Shown in pieces: positions 1 through 10,433 of a DNA stretch of 64,000 nt (the first letter of the stretch is position 1; each line of letters starts with the position of its first letter). Where the stretch lies: positions 1,302,001-1,366,000 of the forward strand of contig OZ037864.1 of NCBI GenBank assembly GCA_964035575.1, read 5' to 3'. The translations under genes were made by a program, and so were the position numbers. A model generated the notes under the pieces. That model was not told the origin of the DNA. It made no database searches and worked only from the letters and a program-made list of their open reading frames with translations. The DNA comes from Rhynchopus sp. YZ270_cl-10. Taxonomy: Eukaryota; Euglenozoa; Diplonemea; Diplonemida; Diplonemidae.

Positions 1-19
1 TTGGTCAAAAATCGCCTTG

Positions 20-178
20 TCGTGGGTGCCCACGTCATGACGACGTCGTGACGTGGTAATTACGAGGGGGTGCCCTCGTAATTACCTCGTCATGACGAGG
101 GCACCCCCTCGTAATTACGAGGGGGTGCCCTCGTCAAGGCACTCGTAATTACCTCGTCATGACGCGCGTAATGTCATT
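20..178. repeat. cluster of short interleaved palindromes
   Basis: Units such as CGTCATGACG, GTAATTAC and CGAGGGGGTGCCCTCG recur here in both orientations, so the stretch can fold on itself in several ways. It lies directly upstream of the glutamate receptor gene and probably continues beyond the left edge of the window. Whether it is the end of a mobile element or a regulatory palindrome cannot be decided from what is present. Confidence 0.6.
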
Positions 179-242
179 ACGAGTCCATGGTGTATCTAAC
201 TTTTGTTTACTCTTTTTTATCCTAAATCAGGAAAAGAACACA

Positions 243-3173
243 ATGATAAAAATGTACATAATTTTGTTGTGCGTTGCCTTAGCAGAAGGGGTAAAAATCG
301 GAACATTGTGGCCGTCTGGGAATAATGAACTGATCAGATCTGTGCAGAGTGCGGTGTCTCAGTTTCAAACACAGAACCCGCAGATGAGTGTCGACATTGT
401 CACCCGCAGTGAGAACGATGCGAGCAACTCTGGCGCCTATCAGGCACTCTGCTCGAACATTGCGGACGGAGGTTTTGTTGGTTTTCTTGGTCCTTTGGGG
501 TCGGAGTCTGTTACGTTCTCTGCGCAAGGAGCAACACAGCACCATGTACCTTTGGTCAGCCCTGATGCAAAGCAACCGTTGAACGGAGAGTCTGACAAAT
601 CAAACTCATTGTATTTCCGTCGAATCTCGCCAACCATTTTGCAGGATACCGAAGCTGTGTCAAAGTTTTTGACTTTAGAGAATTTTAATGATTTGCGTTC
701 TGCTGTAGCAAGTCTTCCTGGATATGAGGAGGAGGCGAATGCGCTGTTCGCGTCGTTTGCTGTGCGTGATACTCATAAGTTTACATACAAAATCAACCCT
801 TCCGACCCGGGGGCAACGTTTGGCCGTTTCGAAACGGATCTCGTCCAGCTTGTTGTGTTTGTAGGCGGAGGGAAGGCGGGCGAGGAGTTTCTCACTGCTG
901 CCGCAACGCATACGACTGCAATGAGCGAAAAACGCATCTGGTTTCTTACGCCAACCTCCTCTGAGTCGGTTACAAACGCACTGCTCCCGAAGATGAAAGG
1001 GGTTATGGCGGTGCGTCCAAAATACTCTGAGTACGATCAAAGCCATCGCGCCGCATGGAAGCAGGCAACACAGCTTACGGACATGGACCTATACACCTAC
1101 GAGGGGATTGTATCGGCAAGGACGTACGATGCGACGTGGCTGTTGCTTTCATCTGCGTTGCGGAGTGGTGCAGATGTGAGGCCCACGGTGTCGAATACGC
1201 AATGTGTCAGTTCGGACACCTTTTGGAACGATGGTGCCTCGATGTTAGATGCCATGGACAAAACGTCGTTTCTTGGCGCCTCTTCTCGCGTCTCGGGGAA
1301 CGGCGTGACCCCGCAGTACTCCCTTCAGAATGCGATGGTTAATTCCGGTGGTGACGTCTACTTTGCGTTGATAGGTGACTACTCTTCTGCGAACAGCTCA
1401 GGCGCTGCGACGCTCCGTGGCTCCCCTACACCGGTCTACCGAGGCAGCCAGCGGCCTTCACCCAACGATCTGATCAAAGGACAGCACCTCAACATAGTGT
1501 TCATCAAATACCCGCCCTTCGTTTTCATGCAAAACGGCAAACACGTTGGCTTTGTGGTAGAGCTTATCAAAGAATTAAGCAAACGCCTCGAGTTTACGTA
1601 CACAGCAACCTATTGGGAGACAGGGAAATGGCAGGCAGGGGTGGAGGCAGTGCAGAAGGGGGACTTTGATTTGCTAGCGTCGGATGCAGGGATTACGAGA
1701 AAGCGTGAGGCAATGGTCGACTTTGCACAGCCGTACATGGAGACGCAGTCAGTTCTGATGATTAGGAGACCGTCAGAATCGTGGTCCATGTGGCGCTTCC
1801 TTGAGCCCTTCTCTGCTGGTGTATGGATAGCCCTAGGTTGCACCATCTTCATCTCTGCGTTTATTTTTTGGGCGTTGGAAAGAGGGTGTCTTGCGACGGA
1901 GGTAGCGGACAGAGGATACGGAGAGTCGTACATCCCTGAGAAAACTTCGCATGCTGTCGAAAACTCGATCTGGTTTGTGTGCACCGCCATGGTGCAACTG
2001 CACGTCTCCGAGCCTATCACCCGCGCAGGGCGGGTCATGGGGTTAGGTCTGCATTGGCTTGCACTTCTTACTATTGCCACATATACTGCACAGCTTGCTG
2101 CCTATTTGAGTTCCCGTCCTGGGATTTATCCGATAGACAGCATACAACAGGTGATAGACGACAATACACTCGCTACGTCGATTGGCATCATCCCGGACAC
2201 TGCAAATGCGCATTGGTTTGAAAGCACGATAGGATCGAATTTCTTTCAGATCAAATCCGGTGATGGTGACAAAGAGACGCTCAAGGCTGAGATCGTTGCC
2301 ACCATGCAAGACTCCATCTGGGCGGAGTGGTATACGGGGGTGCCGTACGCTCCGCCTGAAGGAGAGTGCAATGGGGATACCCCTGTCACTGCTGCGTCGG
2401 AGGCGACGTTAGGCAGAGGTGCCTCACTTCTTGCAGAAACAGAACGTTTTGCGCAAATGCTCAAAGGTGCTGGAGGCACCGTCACCACTGGAGGGACTGT
2501 CTCCCGCGCCAAGCAAGCCCCTGTAGATATGTGCACCCTCCGAGGCGAATGTGTCTTCCAGCTCCGTGGTGAAGGCTTCCACACGCGAGGTGTCGGCCTT
2601 CCTGTGCAAAAGGGCTCGCCCTATTTGGATGCGCTCTCGCAGGAGATTCTGTTGCTCAGGGAGGAGGGGTGGGTGATTGCAGAGAAGACACGCTGGTGGA
2701 CCGGCTCCTGCGAGGCGGTGGAGGAGGTTGAGGAGAACCAGCGGCTTGGGTTGAAGTCCTTCTCTGGTGTGCTTGTTTTGTGCGGTGGGGTGTGGGCGCT
2801 GGCATTCGTCATTCGGTTTGTGACGTTGTGCATTCGTGGGCGTGCCACACCAAAGGAGGACGCCGCGGAGGTGGAGGCGGCAGTGCCCCAACCATTGCCA
2901 GCCGTGAATGAGGTGAATGTGCGGGCAACGCAGCCATTCGTGCACGCACAGCCTGCATACCGAAAGGAAGTTCCTTCAGGGAGCTCCTCCGAAGAAAGCA
3001 GTGCCTTCCGTGACTCCACCTACAACCCCACCATAGTGCCTGCGGACTACAGGATTGATACACACCCTGTGAAACAGGTGCGGAGGCAAGTGCCGCTTCT
3101 CCCCCCACAGCAGGGTCCTGGAGTGCCCACCAAAGGCGAAGATTTCCCCCTATCAAGGACCACCATTGTTTAA
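243..3173 (+). CDS. ionotropic glutamate receptor-like ligand-gated channel with amino-terminal domain
   Basis: Encodes 976 residues with the full layout of a eukaryotic ionotropic glutamate receptor. A short signal peptide (MIKMYIILLCVALAEG) is followed by a periplasmic-binding-protein-like amino-terminal domain (about 17-400). The S1 half of the ligand-binding domain (about 415-515) contains KREAMVDF, whose Arg matches the ligand-carboxylate Arg of the family. Then come M1 (about 520-545), the pore loop (WFVCTAMVQ, about 576-585) with Gln at the Q/R/N-equivalent place, and M3 with ATYTAQLAAYL, close to the animal SYTANLAAFL gate. S2 and M4 (about 836-862) follow, with a cytosolic tail of about 110 residues. 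The start chosen is the first ATG after a pyrimidine tract and AG at 230; an in-frame upstream ATG at 159 would bury the signal peptide. The product is likely a plasma-membrane cation channel; the ligand is unknown. Confidence 0.9.
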   Translation: MIKMYIILLCVALAEGVKIGTLWPSGNNELIRSVQSAVSQFQTQNPQMSVDIVTRSENDASNSGAYQALCSNIADGGFVGFLGPLGSESVTFSAQGATQHHVPLVSPDAKQPLNGESDKSNSLYFRRISPTILQDTEAVSKFLTLENFNDLRSAVASLPGYEEEANALFASFAVRDTHKFTYKINPSDPGATFGRFETDLVQLVVFVGGGKAGEEFLTAAATHTTAMSEKRIWFLTPTSSESVTNALLPKMKGVMAVRPKYSEYDQSHRAAWKQATQLTDMDLYTYEGIVSARTYDATWLLLSSALRSGADVRPTVSNTQCVSSDTFWNDGASMLDAMDKTSFLGASSRVSGNGVTPQYSLQNAMVNSGGDVYFALIGDYSSANSSGAATLRGSPTPVYRGSQRPSPNDLIKGQHLNIVFIKYPPFVFMQNGKHVGFVVELIKELSKRLEFTYTATYWETGKWQAGVEAVQKGDFDLLASDAGITRKREAMVDFAQPYMETQSVLMIRRPSESWSMWRFLEPFSAGVWIALGCTIFISAFIFWALERGCLATEVADRGYGESYIPEKTSHAVENSIWFVCTAMVQLHVSEPITRAGRVMGLGLHWLALLTIATYTAQLAAYLSSRPGIYPIDSIQQVIDDNTLATSIGIIPDTANAHWFESTIGSNFFQIKSGDGDKETLKAEIVATMQDSIWAEWYTGVPYAPPEGECNGDTPVTAASEATLGRGASLLAETERFAQMLKGAGGTVTTGGTVSRAKQAPVDMCTLRGECVFQLRGEGFHTRGVGLPVQKGSPYLDALSQEILLLREEGWVIAEKTRWWTGSCEAVEEVEENQRLGLKSFSGVLVLCGGVWALAFVIRFVTLCIRGRATPKEDAAEVEAAVPQPLPAVNEVNVRATQPFVHAQPAYRKEVPSGSSSEESSAFRDSTYNPTIVPADYRIDTHPVKQVRRQVPLLPPQQGPGVPTKGEDFPLSRTTIV

Positions 3174-3394
3174 ATATGCGTGTTTTTCTCAAGTTTTTTT
3201 GGGGGTTGAATTTCAAAAGTTGGGGGAAAGTGGGGTGGTCTTTTTAAATGGGAGAGCGGTTTTGGTAGGATTTTATTTAGAACGTGACCTAAGCTCTGCG
3301 AGGCTGGTCATCTTGATATAATGTGCGGGTATTTTTTCTGGTTTTTTTTTCTCTTTCAAGTTTTGTTGTGTACCTTTGTTCACCGGGCACATGC

Positions 3395-3440
3395 CAAGGT
3401 ACACAGAGAGGGCTTTGTATTTCTAGTCAAATTTTCTTTT
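3395..3440 (+). repeat. dispersed module, subtype A
   Basis: Copy of the GAGGGCTTTGTATTTCAAGCC-type module ending in a T/C run. Better copies are at 21404-21455, 35917-35975 and 43003-43060. Confidence 0.55.
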
Positions 3441-4217
3441 TCTTCTTCCCCGTTTGAACACTTTCACCTTGCTGCCAGCTGCCAAATTGGATAAACAACA
3501 AAAAAAAAATGGTGTTCCGTTGCAACTGTCAAACCTGGCAATTGTGTTTTTGAAATATTTATGTGTTCAAAATACCCTCACCTTGTCAAAGACCGGTCTA
3601 GATTTGTTTTCTTGCGATCCGGAGTCACCGCTTTTTCGGCACCTTTTTTTTTTGGCTGCTTCGAACGGGATTGAGGTAATGTGGTAACGTGGAGTACATT
3701 TGCTCAGGGTGTCTTTTTTACTGATATACTTATAATAGAAGAAAAAGAGCCCTTTTTTTGGAAAGATTCCGCGATTTTTTGTCCACAACGAAAACGACTT
3801 GAAATACTTTTGTTCTAGGTTTTGTTAAAGAGATTGGTGATGGCTGTCTATTTTTTTTCTGTCACCTCATGAAATGAAGGAGGAAATAGAAACAAAGCAT
3901 TTTGAACACACTTTTGCGGTTCTAGGGACAAACCGCGCTGCAGAAGCCACCTCCTCACCAAACAGGTCGAGTTGTGTGCGTTTCACCACAACCACCCTCT
4001 CCCACGGGTTTTATCGTGTGATGAGTGTTACGTTTCTATTTCCCCTCTGTGACGCATATTCATCTCAAAGGTTTTATTTTTGCTCTTTCAAATCGCGCAA
4101 TGTGTTTTGTGCAACGCTCTTTTTGTTTTTTTTGTGCTGTTGAAGGCACACAAATGCCTATGTGGAAGTACACATGCCACATGGCATCTCCGGTTGCCTT
4201 TTCTATAAAAAAGTAAT

Positions 4218-4285
4218 ATAGAATAGTGGAGCTATCCTTGCACTGTCTACACTAACAGCCAAGTTTTTGAGGTGGAAAAAAAATG
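4218..4285 (+). repeat. dispersed module, subtype E
   Basis: Begins TAGTGGAGCT, carries GTCTACACTAA and ends in an A-rich stretch. Matching copies lie at 21928-21985, 40200-40255 and 45305-45355. Confidence 0.6.
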
Positions 4286-5094
4286 CACACAGCGCGATAC
4301 CTCTATTTTTAACGTTTTCTTATTGAAGCATTTTTGTACTGTCAATAAGTGCGGTAGTGAACCGTGACAATCCTGGCTCATACCCTGATGCGGAGCTGCG
4401 CACTGACTGTTGCTAAATGCGTCGATTGTTGTTGTTTTTTCCCCCTCTATTCTCGTCCATATCAGGCTTTCGAAGAGCTGCTATAATATCATATTATGCG
4501 GTGCATCCATTTTTGTGAATATTTAAAAATGACAAGAACGCCTTGATCACTTACCAATATTTTATTTGCCTCTTTTTTTGCTGCACTCATTTTATCTTTC
4601 CGTATTTTTGTTTTGTTTCCTTTTGTACATTCGGACCTGCAGACCTTCCCCCCTTGCTAGCCTTTATTGTGAGCTGTGTCTGAAATGAACTTCATTGTTT
4701 CATTTGAACGTTCGACGCTCATTTTTCTGTTCTTCCGTTTTCCCAATGTGGCTGAGGTCTTTTTGACCAACTTTTCCTTTTTTTTGACTAAATCTGTACT
4801 CTGTGAGGTGCATCTCTTAGACGTTCTCTTCCGATCAAGGTGTTGGCTGGACTTCCACTTTACTTCTTAATATTCCCAACAAAACGATATGTCTGCCTGC
4901 ATCGTTGAGATGTTGCCTCTATTGATCCGTTGTGAAGCACTATCGGGTGTATAAATAATAGCGTCTTTTTTTTTTGGGGGGGGGGGGGGGGGATATTTGC
5001 TTTGACCAGAAACCTAATTACCATTTGCGTTAATGAACAGAAAAAATGGTCATTAGTTTTCTGGTCATTAACGCAAAGGACCTCGACTTATTAC

Positions 5095-5160
5095 AGTGCC
5101 CTGCGTCCGCCGATAAACGGTGAGGCGTTGGCATTTATAAGTTCTCTTTATTTCCTGTTT
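5095..5160 (+). repeat. dispersed module, subtype B
   Basis: Carries GCGTCCGCCGAT followed by ACGGTGAGGCGTT and then a T-rich end. The same core is seen at 8703-8765, 48036-48090, 48263-48320 and 60048-60095. Confidence 0.65.
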
Positions 5161-5860
5161 TGGATGTGTGAAAATTTTTCTTCCGTTGTGGAGAGATTTT
5201 TGTGAAAGCGATCGCACACCACGTAATAAAGGAGGAAGAGGAGGAGGAGGGAGCTGTGTCTATGTTACTGCATTCTACTTTGTTTTAAGATGCGTTCCAT
5301 TCATGGAGCGCATTCATGTCGCACTTGATGCACCTTTTAAACAAACTGCGAGGCCAAACTCTTCCTGCACACTACGGATGGGTGTGGAGTCTAAAAGTCT
5401 GTTTTTGCGCATTGTTTGCGACAACCTTTTTGTGTACAGAACCATGTGCTTTTAATTTTGATGCTGTGTTTGCTGATATCAACAAGATATAAAAGGAGTC
5501 AGACCAGAGTTCCTAATGTGTCTCATCTCTGCCACACTCTTGGGATAAGGTGTGCCGTCTGTCCGTATCCTAGCCCTTTTTATGAGTGATGTAAAGTGAG
5601 AACCAGCCTCTCTGTGGGCGATTGTCGAAGAAAACAACAACCTCCCCCTCCCCCATAGTGGAGCTCGTCCCCCTTCAGATTTTCTACCACCCATCTCATC
5701 CGCACCAACCACCACCTTATTACCAGACAACCTTTCCCCCCCACACACCCAATGTAAAAGACAAGACTTTGCCGTGCACATACTTTTGAGGCACATTACA
5801 CTTGGGGCCTGCACCTGATAAATACACAGTACAGTACAACATAACCTACCTCACACGACC

Positions 5861-7714
5861 ATGCCTGTTGGCAAGGAGATGACCCCGCAGACTGCGGACA
5901 ATGAGTCGATCAACCGCCTCTTCCCCGTGAATATGCTTTTCAAGGCGGAGGTGTTCAACAAGTTCGCAACGACGTACCCACTACGCTATGCAGAGGCTGA
6001 TGTGCAGAACTTTGATGGGCATGTGGACAGGGTGCGCGCTGTGCTGCGTACCTATGCTACGACCGGCATCCGCCTGCAGATGCACCTCAACACCATCTAC
6101 CATGCTTGCAAGGTGGTCAACCGGGCGTGGCGGCAGTACCGACGCAGGCGCGACATCCGTTTACAATGTGTTCTGTCTGCTTGGCGACGGAGCAACGAGC
6201 TGGACATGACATTGCAGATGGAGTGCATTGCACACCTCTACATGGAACGACGTCGCGACCAGGAACGCCGCATGCTCAAATACATCAGCGATGAACGCAA
6301 CCGCAACGTACAGCTCCGCCGCGAGGAGGGCGACTGGCTCTACTTCACCGACGCCAACGACGACACACCCTTGGGCGACCTCAAACGCGCCTTCCAATCC
6401 ACCTGGGAGCGCAGTGCACGCCCACCTCCCCCGGCCCTCTCCTTTTCCCCTCAGGACGTTGACCTCACGCAACTCTCACAAAAATATATGGAAGTCCGCG
6501 ACACCTACCGTCTCGAGAGAGTCATGCTCTCCCTCGGGAAGGGTGGCACCGCAACGGGCGGCATCAGAGTCAGACCCTCCCGCCTCAACGCCCCTATTGC
6601 CCGCGTATCGTATTACTACCCGAGCGAGGAGGAGAGCTCTGCTGGTCAGCGCATCCTCGTTGCTGCGGACCGTGTTGTGTGGAGTAGCAACCCCGAAATC
6701 TACTATATAGCCGCAATGCAACGGAGCGGCGCCATCGTGCCTGCAACAAAGAAAAAACGCAACAGCGACGCGCTTCTCACCGAATCCTTCGAAACCATGA
6801 AGGAAGGCGCCGGGTGCGGCCAGGTCGACCGATTCAAAAACAACCTCGTCTCTGCCATGCGCCGCAAACAGGTCCTCCAACGCACAGTCTCCCTCGATGT
6901 CCCTGAAGAAGAATCCAAAGAAGAATTTTCTCACATCCCCCAGGCCCTCAAAGCGCGCACCCTCTCTGAGGCAGTGGTGGCAGGCAGGGTTAACCCGCAC
7001 TATTATGACTATACATTGGAACGCCACGAGGCCAACCGAAAACTCCTTGTCAGTCTTGGCGTGCTTCGCCCTAGAGAGGATGATGCGGGGTTTCTCCGTG
7101 AACTTCATAACTATGATGCGAAGATGATGTGTTCACGGGATATTATCGGAAATGAGGTAAAAGATCCGCAAATCACCAAAAAGGTGGACCATTCTCCACG
7201 AAAGAAAACGAATATCTGCAAAAAGAACCTTGCAGAGGTGGTGTCGTCGCGTACCAAACGGAGGCCCAGAAAGGTGGTTCTGTCAGAGAAAACGGAGTCG
7301 ATTGTTTCTGAAGGGGTGCATAGGTGGGAGGCAATGTGCGAGCTGGATCGGACGGTGCGGGCAGATGTGGAGAAGGCGTGCAGATTGGTGGGGGATGTGG
7401 AGGGGGGAGGGGAAGGGGAAAGGAGTCGTGCTGGGAGCAAGAGGCTTTCCAGTCTCTGTTCCTCGTTCGCGGCTGGTGAACGGCATCCCATTGAAGAAGC
7501 TTCTACTGCCGCAGAGATTGCTGCCGCCCACCGCCAGGCTAAGCACCTCCGGAATAGATCGCTTCGTGCATCATATCTAATCTCACGCAAGCCAATCAAA
7601 CAACAAGAGATGAATCAAGACCACGCAGTGTCGCTCCTCTGGGACCTTCACAACGCAGCGCAAAAGGTGGAGAAAACCCCAATAAAAAAGGTGCTTTTTT
7701 CCGCAGCGTGGTAA
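5861..7714 (+). CDS. hypothetical protein with IQ-like basic helix
   Basis: Encodes 617 residues, mostly helical and charged, with no domain I can name confidently. Near residues 85-110 there is an IQ-motif-like stretch (NRAWRQYRRRRDIRLQ), which in other proteins binds calmodulin or related light chains. The C-terminal third is Lys/Arg-rich with a low-complexity Gly/Glu patch (about 510-525). No signal peptide or membrane segment is visible, so it is probably cytosolic or cytoskeletal. The ATG follows a C-rich leader with AG at about 5829 and is the first ATG after it. Codon use changes little along its length and the frame is intact, so it is probably a real single-exon gene. Confidence 0.8.
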   Translation: MPVGKEMTPQTADNESINRLFPVNMLFKAEVFNKFATTYPLRYAEADVQNFDGHVDRVRAVLRTYATTGIRLQMHLNTIYHACKVVNRAWRQYRRRRDIRLQCVLSAWRRSNELDMTLQMECIAHLYMERRRDQERRMLKYISDERNRNVQLRREEGDWLYFTDANDDTPLGDLKRAFQSTWERSARPPPPALSFSPQDVDLTQLSQKYMEVRDTYRLERVMLSLGKGGTATGGIRVRPSRLNAPIARVSYYYPSEEESSAGQRILVAADRVVWSSNPEIYYIAAMQRSGAIVPATKKKRNSDALLTESFETMKEGAGCGQVDRFKNNLVSAMRRKQVLQRTVSLDVPEEESKEEFSHIPQALKARTLSEAVVAGRVNPHYYDYTLERHEANRKLLVSLGVLRPREDDAGFLRELHNYDAKMMCSRDIIGNEVKDPQITKKVDHSPRKKTNICKKNLAEVVSSRTKRRPRKVVLSEKTESIVSEGVHRWEAMCELDRTVRADVEKACRLVGDVEGGGEGERSRAGSKRLSSLCSSFAAGERHPIEEASTAAEIAAAHRQAKHLRNRSLRASYLISRKPIKQQEMNQDHAVSLLWDLHNAAQKVEKTPIKKVLFSAAW

Positions 7715-7892
7715 ATTTTTTCTTTTTTTTTTTGAGATTCTCATAGAAATTGATGCCTGGGCGAATCGTTTTTTTTTCCCCCGCTTCGGACTTAAAAAGA
7801 GATGAACTTCCTTTATACTTTGGTCATTTTTTTTTCCCCTATTAGTTACAATGCAATAAAAAGGCAAAAAAGAAATAAAGAGAATACTAACA

Positions 7893-8555
7893 ATGCCACG
7901 TACCATGATCGGACCGAGCCTTCTGGCAAGCGACCTCTCCAACCTGACTGCCGAGAGCAAGAAGGTGCTTGCCGCTGGAGCAGAGTGCCTCCATCTGGAC
8001 ATCATGGACGGTCACTTCGTGCCGAACCTCTCCTGGGGACCACCTGTTGTGAAGTCACTTCGCGCCAACCTCCCAGACGCATACTTGGACTGCCATCTTA
8101 TGGTGTCCCACCCTTTGGTGTGGATCGACCATTTGAAGGGTATTGCCAACCGCTACACCTTCCACGTTGAGGCAACCGGAGCGGGCACTGCGGACACCAT
8201 TCGTGCAGTGAAGGACGCAGGAATGGAGGTGGGGCTTGCGATCTCCCCGGACACCCCTTTTGCGGATGTGAAGCCGTACCTTGACTCGATTGATATGCTT
8301 TTGGTGATGACTGTGCGTCCTGGGTTTGGTGGACAGTCCTTCATGACGGATCAGCTTGCGAAAGTGCAAAGCGCGCGCCGCTCGCACCCCAACCTCTCGA
8401 TCCAGGTCGACGGCGGGCTTGGCCCCTCCAACGTCAGCGACGCAGCGCTCGCAGGCGCCAACGAAATAGTTGCCGGGTCCTCCGTCTTCAAATCCGATAA
8501 CCCAGCAGAGGTCATCACGCAGCTCCGCGACGCTGTTAACAAGTACAACAAATGA
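7893..8555 (+). CDS. RPE: ribulose-phosphate 3-epimerase
   Basis: Encodes 220 residues, the usual length of the family. It interconverts ribulose 5-phosphate and xylulose 5-phosphate in the non-oxidative pentose phosphate pathway. The TIM-barrel signatures are present in order: GPSLLASDL, HLDIMDGHFVPN with metal-binding His and catalytic Asp, DCHLMV with the second metal His, FHVEA, the phosphate-loop region PGFGGQSF, and QVDGG with the second catalytic Asp followed by GSSVF. One oddity is MTVRPGFGGQ, where most relatives have Glu or Asn in place of Arg. No targeting peptide is evident, so it is likely cytosolic. Two in-frame ATGs lie close together (MPRTM); the first is used here. A pyrimidine tract with AG at 7845 lies upstream, although a two-codon upstream frame intervenes. 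Confidence 0.96.
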   Translation: MPRTMIGPSLLASDLSNLTAESKKVLAAGAECLHLDIMDGHFVPNLSWGPPVVKSLRANLPDAYLDCHLMVSHPLVWIDHLKGIANRYTFHVEATGAGTADTIRAVKDAGMEVGLAISPDTPFADVKPYLDSIDMLLVMTVRPGFGGQSFMTDQLAKVQSARRSHPNLSIQVDGGLGPSNVSDAALAGANEIVAGSSVFKSDNPAEVITQLRDAVNKYNK

Positions 8556-9121
8556 TAAAACCCTTTTTCGTGCTACGTTTTCTTGCCTTAGGTCGGTCTG
8601 GGTTTTTTGCGGGGGGTGGGGGAGGGAGCTTTTTTAGCAGTGATCAAAGTGATTAAGCGCAATGAGGCTGAGGCTGAGGCTCGTCACCAGACTTTTTTTT
8701 ATCCAGTGCCTGCGTCCGCCGATGAACGGTGAGGCATTTGCATTTTCAACCTTTCTTTATTTTCCCCATTTGGTGCCATAGCGTACAGCCCCTTCCGTTG
8801 TAATCATAACGGTAAAAAAAATGTGGTGTTTTTTTAGGTTTGCTTTTCGTTCTGGTGTTTTTTCAACAAAAAAACAAAGATATGTGCACACAGCGAGGTA
8901 CATTCATCTTACAAACCCTTTTTTTAAAATCGTCTCATTCGGGACAACAACCCACCTTCCCCACACACCCCCAAAAATCTTTTTTTATCAAAAAACCCCC
9001 TTGAACGAATAAGATGAAGAAACGCTACTCTTTTTCCCCTATTACCCCCCTATCACCCTCCTCTCTCTCTCCCCTCTTTCTCTTTCTCTCCCTCTATTTT
9101 TCTAGAGATTCGAGGTACCAA
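8556..9121. other. intergenic with three dispersed modules
   Basis: T-rich spacer without a convincing gene. It holds a run of modules: subtype C near 8645-8690, subtype B at 8703-8765 and subtype D at 8876-8935. A long CT tract (9037-9100) ends in TCTAG and leads directly into the next gene. Confidence 0.65.
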
Positions 9122-9844
9122 ATGGATCCCTCCTCTCGACGAGTTGTTGAAGCGTTGTGGGGTGCTGCACAGGCTGTGAAGGAAGCGCCAGACGAACGAT
9201 ATTGTGATGCACATGAACACGGGGAGGACGTGACATATGTGTCAGGCATCGACTACGCGGTGCTCTTTGAGGAAGGGATCAGCGCTGAGGTGAGCCGAAG
9301 AATGCTGCGCGTCATGGAAAAGAAGGCGAGCAAGATTGCCGCAGACCGTCTCTCAGCTATCCAACGCTACGAAGCGAGCAAGGCGCTCCGTCTCGCCGAA
9401 GCACACCGTGCTGAAGAAGAGGCCACGATTGCTGCATTAAAAGCGCGTCTCAAAGGGCATGAAAGGTGCGCCGCAACACTGCCATCCCAAACAGAGGAGA
9501 AGAAACGGCAGGAGACCCGCCAAAAACAAACCACATCAGACGCAGAAACCCAAGCCGGCATTGAAGCTGCCCGCGAAAGGCAGCTTCGGAAAGAGAAGGC
9601 ACAGCTGGCAGCCGCGCTGGAACATTGCAGCAATGGGATACCGCTTGACCCGGTGGTTTTCCTCGATGTGCCTGGGTTAAAGGCACAGTGTAAAAGAATC
9701 CTGCAAGGACGTGAAGGATGTGCCGCCAAACACCGTGAGCTCAATGCAGCTAAGCTGCAGGCCATCAAAGAGACAGAACAGCAGCAGCTTGCCGATGAAT
9801 TGGAGCATTATACCATGCGCCATCGGAGGTTGCGGGCACTTTGA
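9122..9844 (+). CDS. coiled-coil hypothetical protein
   Basis: Encodes 240 residues, almost all predicted helix. Ala-, Glu-, Lys-, Arg- and Gln-rich heptad-like stretches run from about 70 to 165 and from about 200 to 238. There is no signal peptide or membrane span in this version. An in-frame ATG at 9014 would add 36 residues that are only the translation of a CT tract, so I chose the ATG at 9122. It is the first one after the pyrimidine tract and AG ending at 9105. No named family is recognisable; small charged coiled-coil proteins of this kind are common in cilia and cytoskeleton, but nothing here proves that. Confidence 0.75.
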   Translation: MDPSSRRVVEALWGAAQAVKEAPDERYCDAHEHGEDVTYVSGIDYAVLFEEGISAEVSRRMLRVMEKKASKIAADRLSAIQRYEASKALRLAEAHRAEEEATIAALKARLKGHERCAATLPSQTEEKKRQETRQKQTTSDAETQAGIEAARERQLRKEKAQLAAALEHCSNGIPLDPVVFLDVPGLKAQCKRILQGREGCAAKHRELNAAKLQAIKETEQQQLADELEHYTMRHRRLRAL

Positions 9845-10433
9845 TTCCTTTTGAAGAATGAGGTGCGGCTTGTGCTGAAAATGTATCAATAACACGACTT
9901 CTATAGTTCTGTCTGCGGGGAGCTCTGTGGTGAGAACATGATCACAAAAAACCTCTTCAAAATTTTCCGAAGATGATTGTACCGACGTCGTCATCTGCGA
10001 GACAGAGAGAGAGAGAGACGATTCACGCTTCAAAGTGTTCCCTGCACAGTACACGATGGTGTAGAGATGTGAGGTGCATCGAAGTGCACTCCGCGGTTCG
10101 ATAACCCATGGGGGGTGTGTCCAGAGGCGTTTGCACATTCAGCTTCTATTTCTTTGCTTAATATGTGTTGATATCCGTGCGTTGCCACCTTTGAACAGAA
10201 TTCTCTTTAAACATATGTGTTGTGCACACATCTCCATTCCTTCTCTTTAAGTGCATTCCACTCTCTCTCTGCTTCCGCAGATGGGTGAGAATGCTATCCC
10301 AGTATCTGGTTGGGTTTGCAGCTTGATGCAAGAATAAACCCCATTTTTTACCATACCCAAGGCCACTCCAAAAACCCCAAAACTCCAAAAACCAACAGAT
10401 TTTACCCCCAAAAAAGAGTTTTTTTCAGCTACG
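9845..10433. other. intergenic
   Basis: No gene seen. A subtype-B module fragment with GGTTCGATAACCC and GAGGCGTTTGCAC lies at 10095-10145. A T-run ending in CAG at 10428 sits five bases before the next start codon. Confidence 0.6.

Larger units (their letters stand above)
3174..5860. other. intergenic, no gene seen
   Basis: About 2.7 kb rich in T-runs with a G-run near 4976-4992. It holds three dispersed short modules (3395-3440, 4218-4285, 5095-5160). Reading frames are short and of low complexity. From about 5630 the sequence becomes C-rich and leads into the next gene, as seen before other genes here. Confidence 0.7.

Noticed and set aside
10095-10120. tRNA T-arm-like GGTTCGATAACCC (also at 39408)
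   Set aside because: No acceptor, D or anticodon stems can be fitted around it; it belongs to the dispersed B module.
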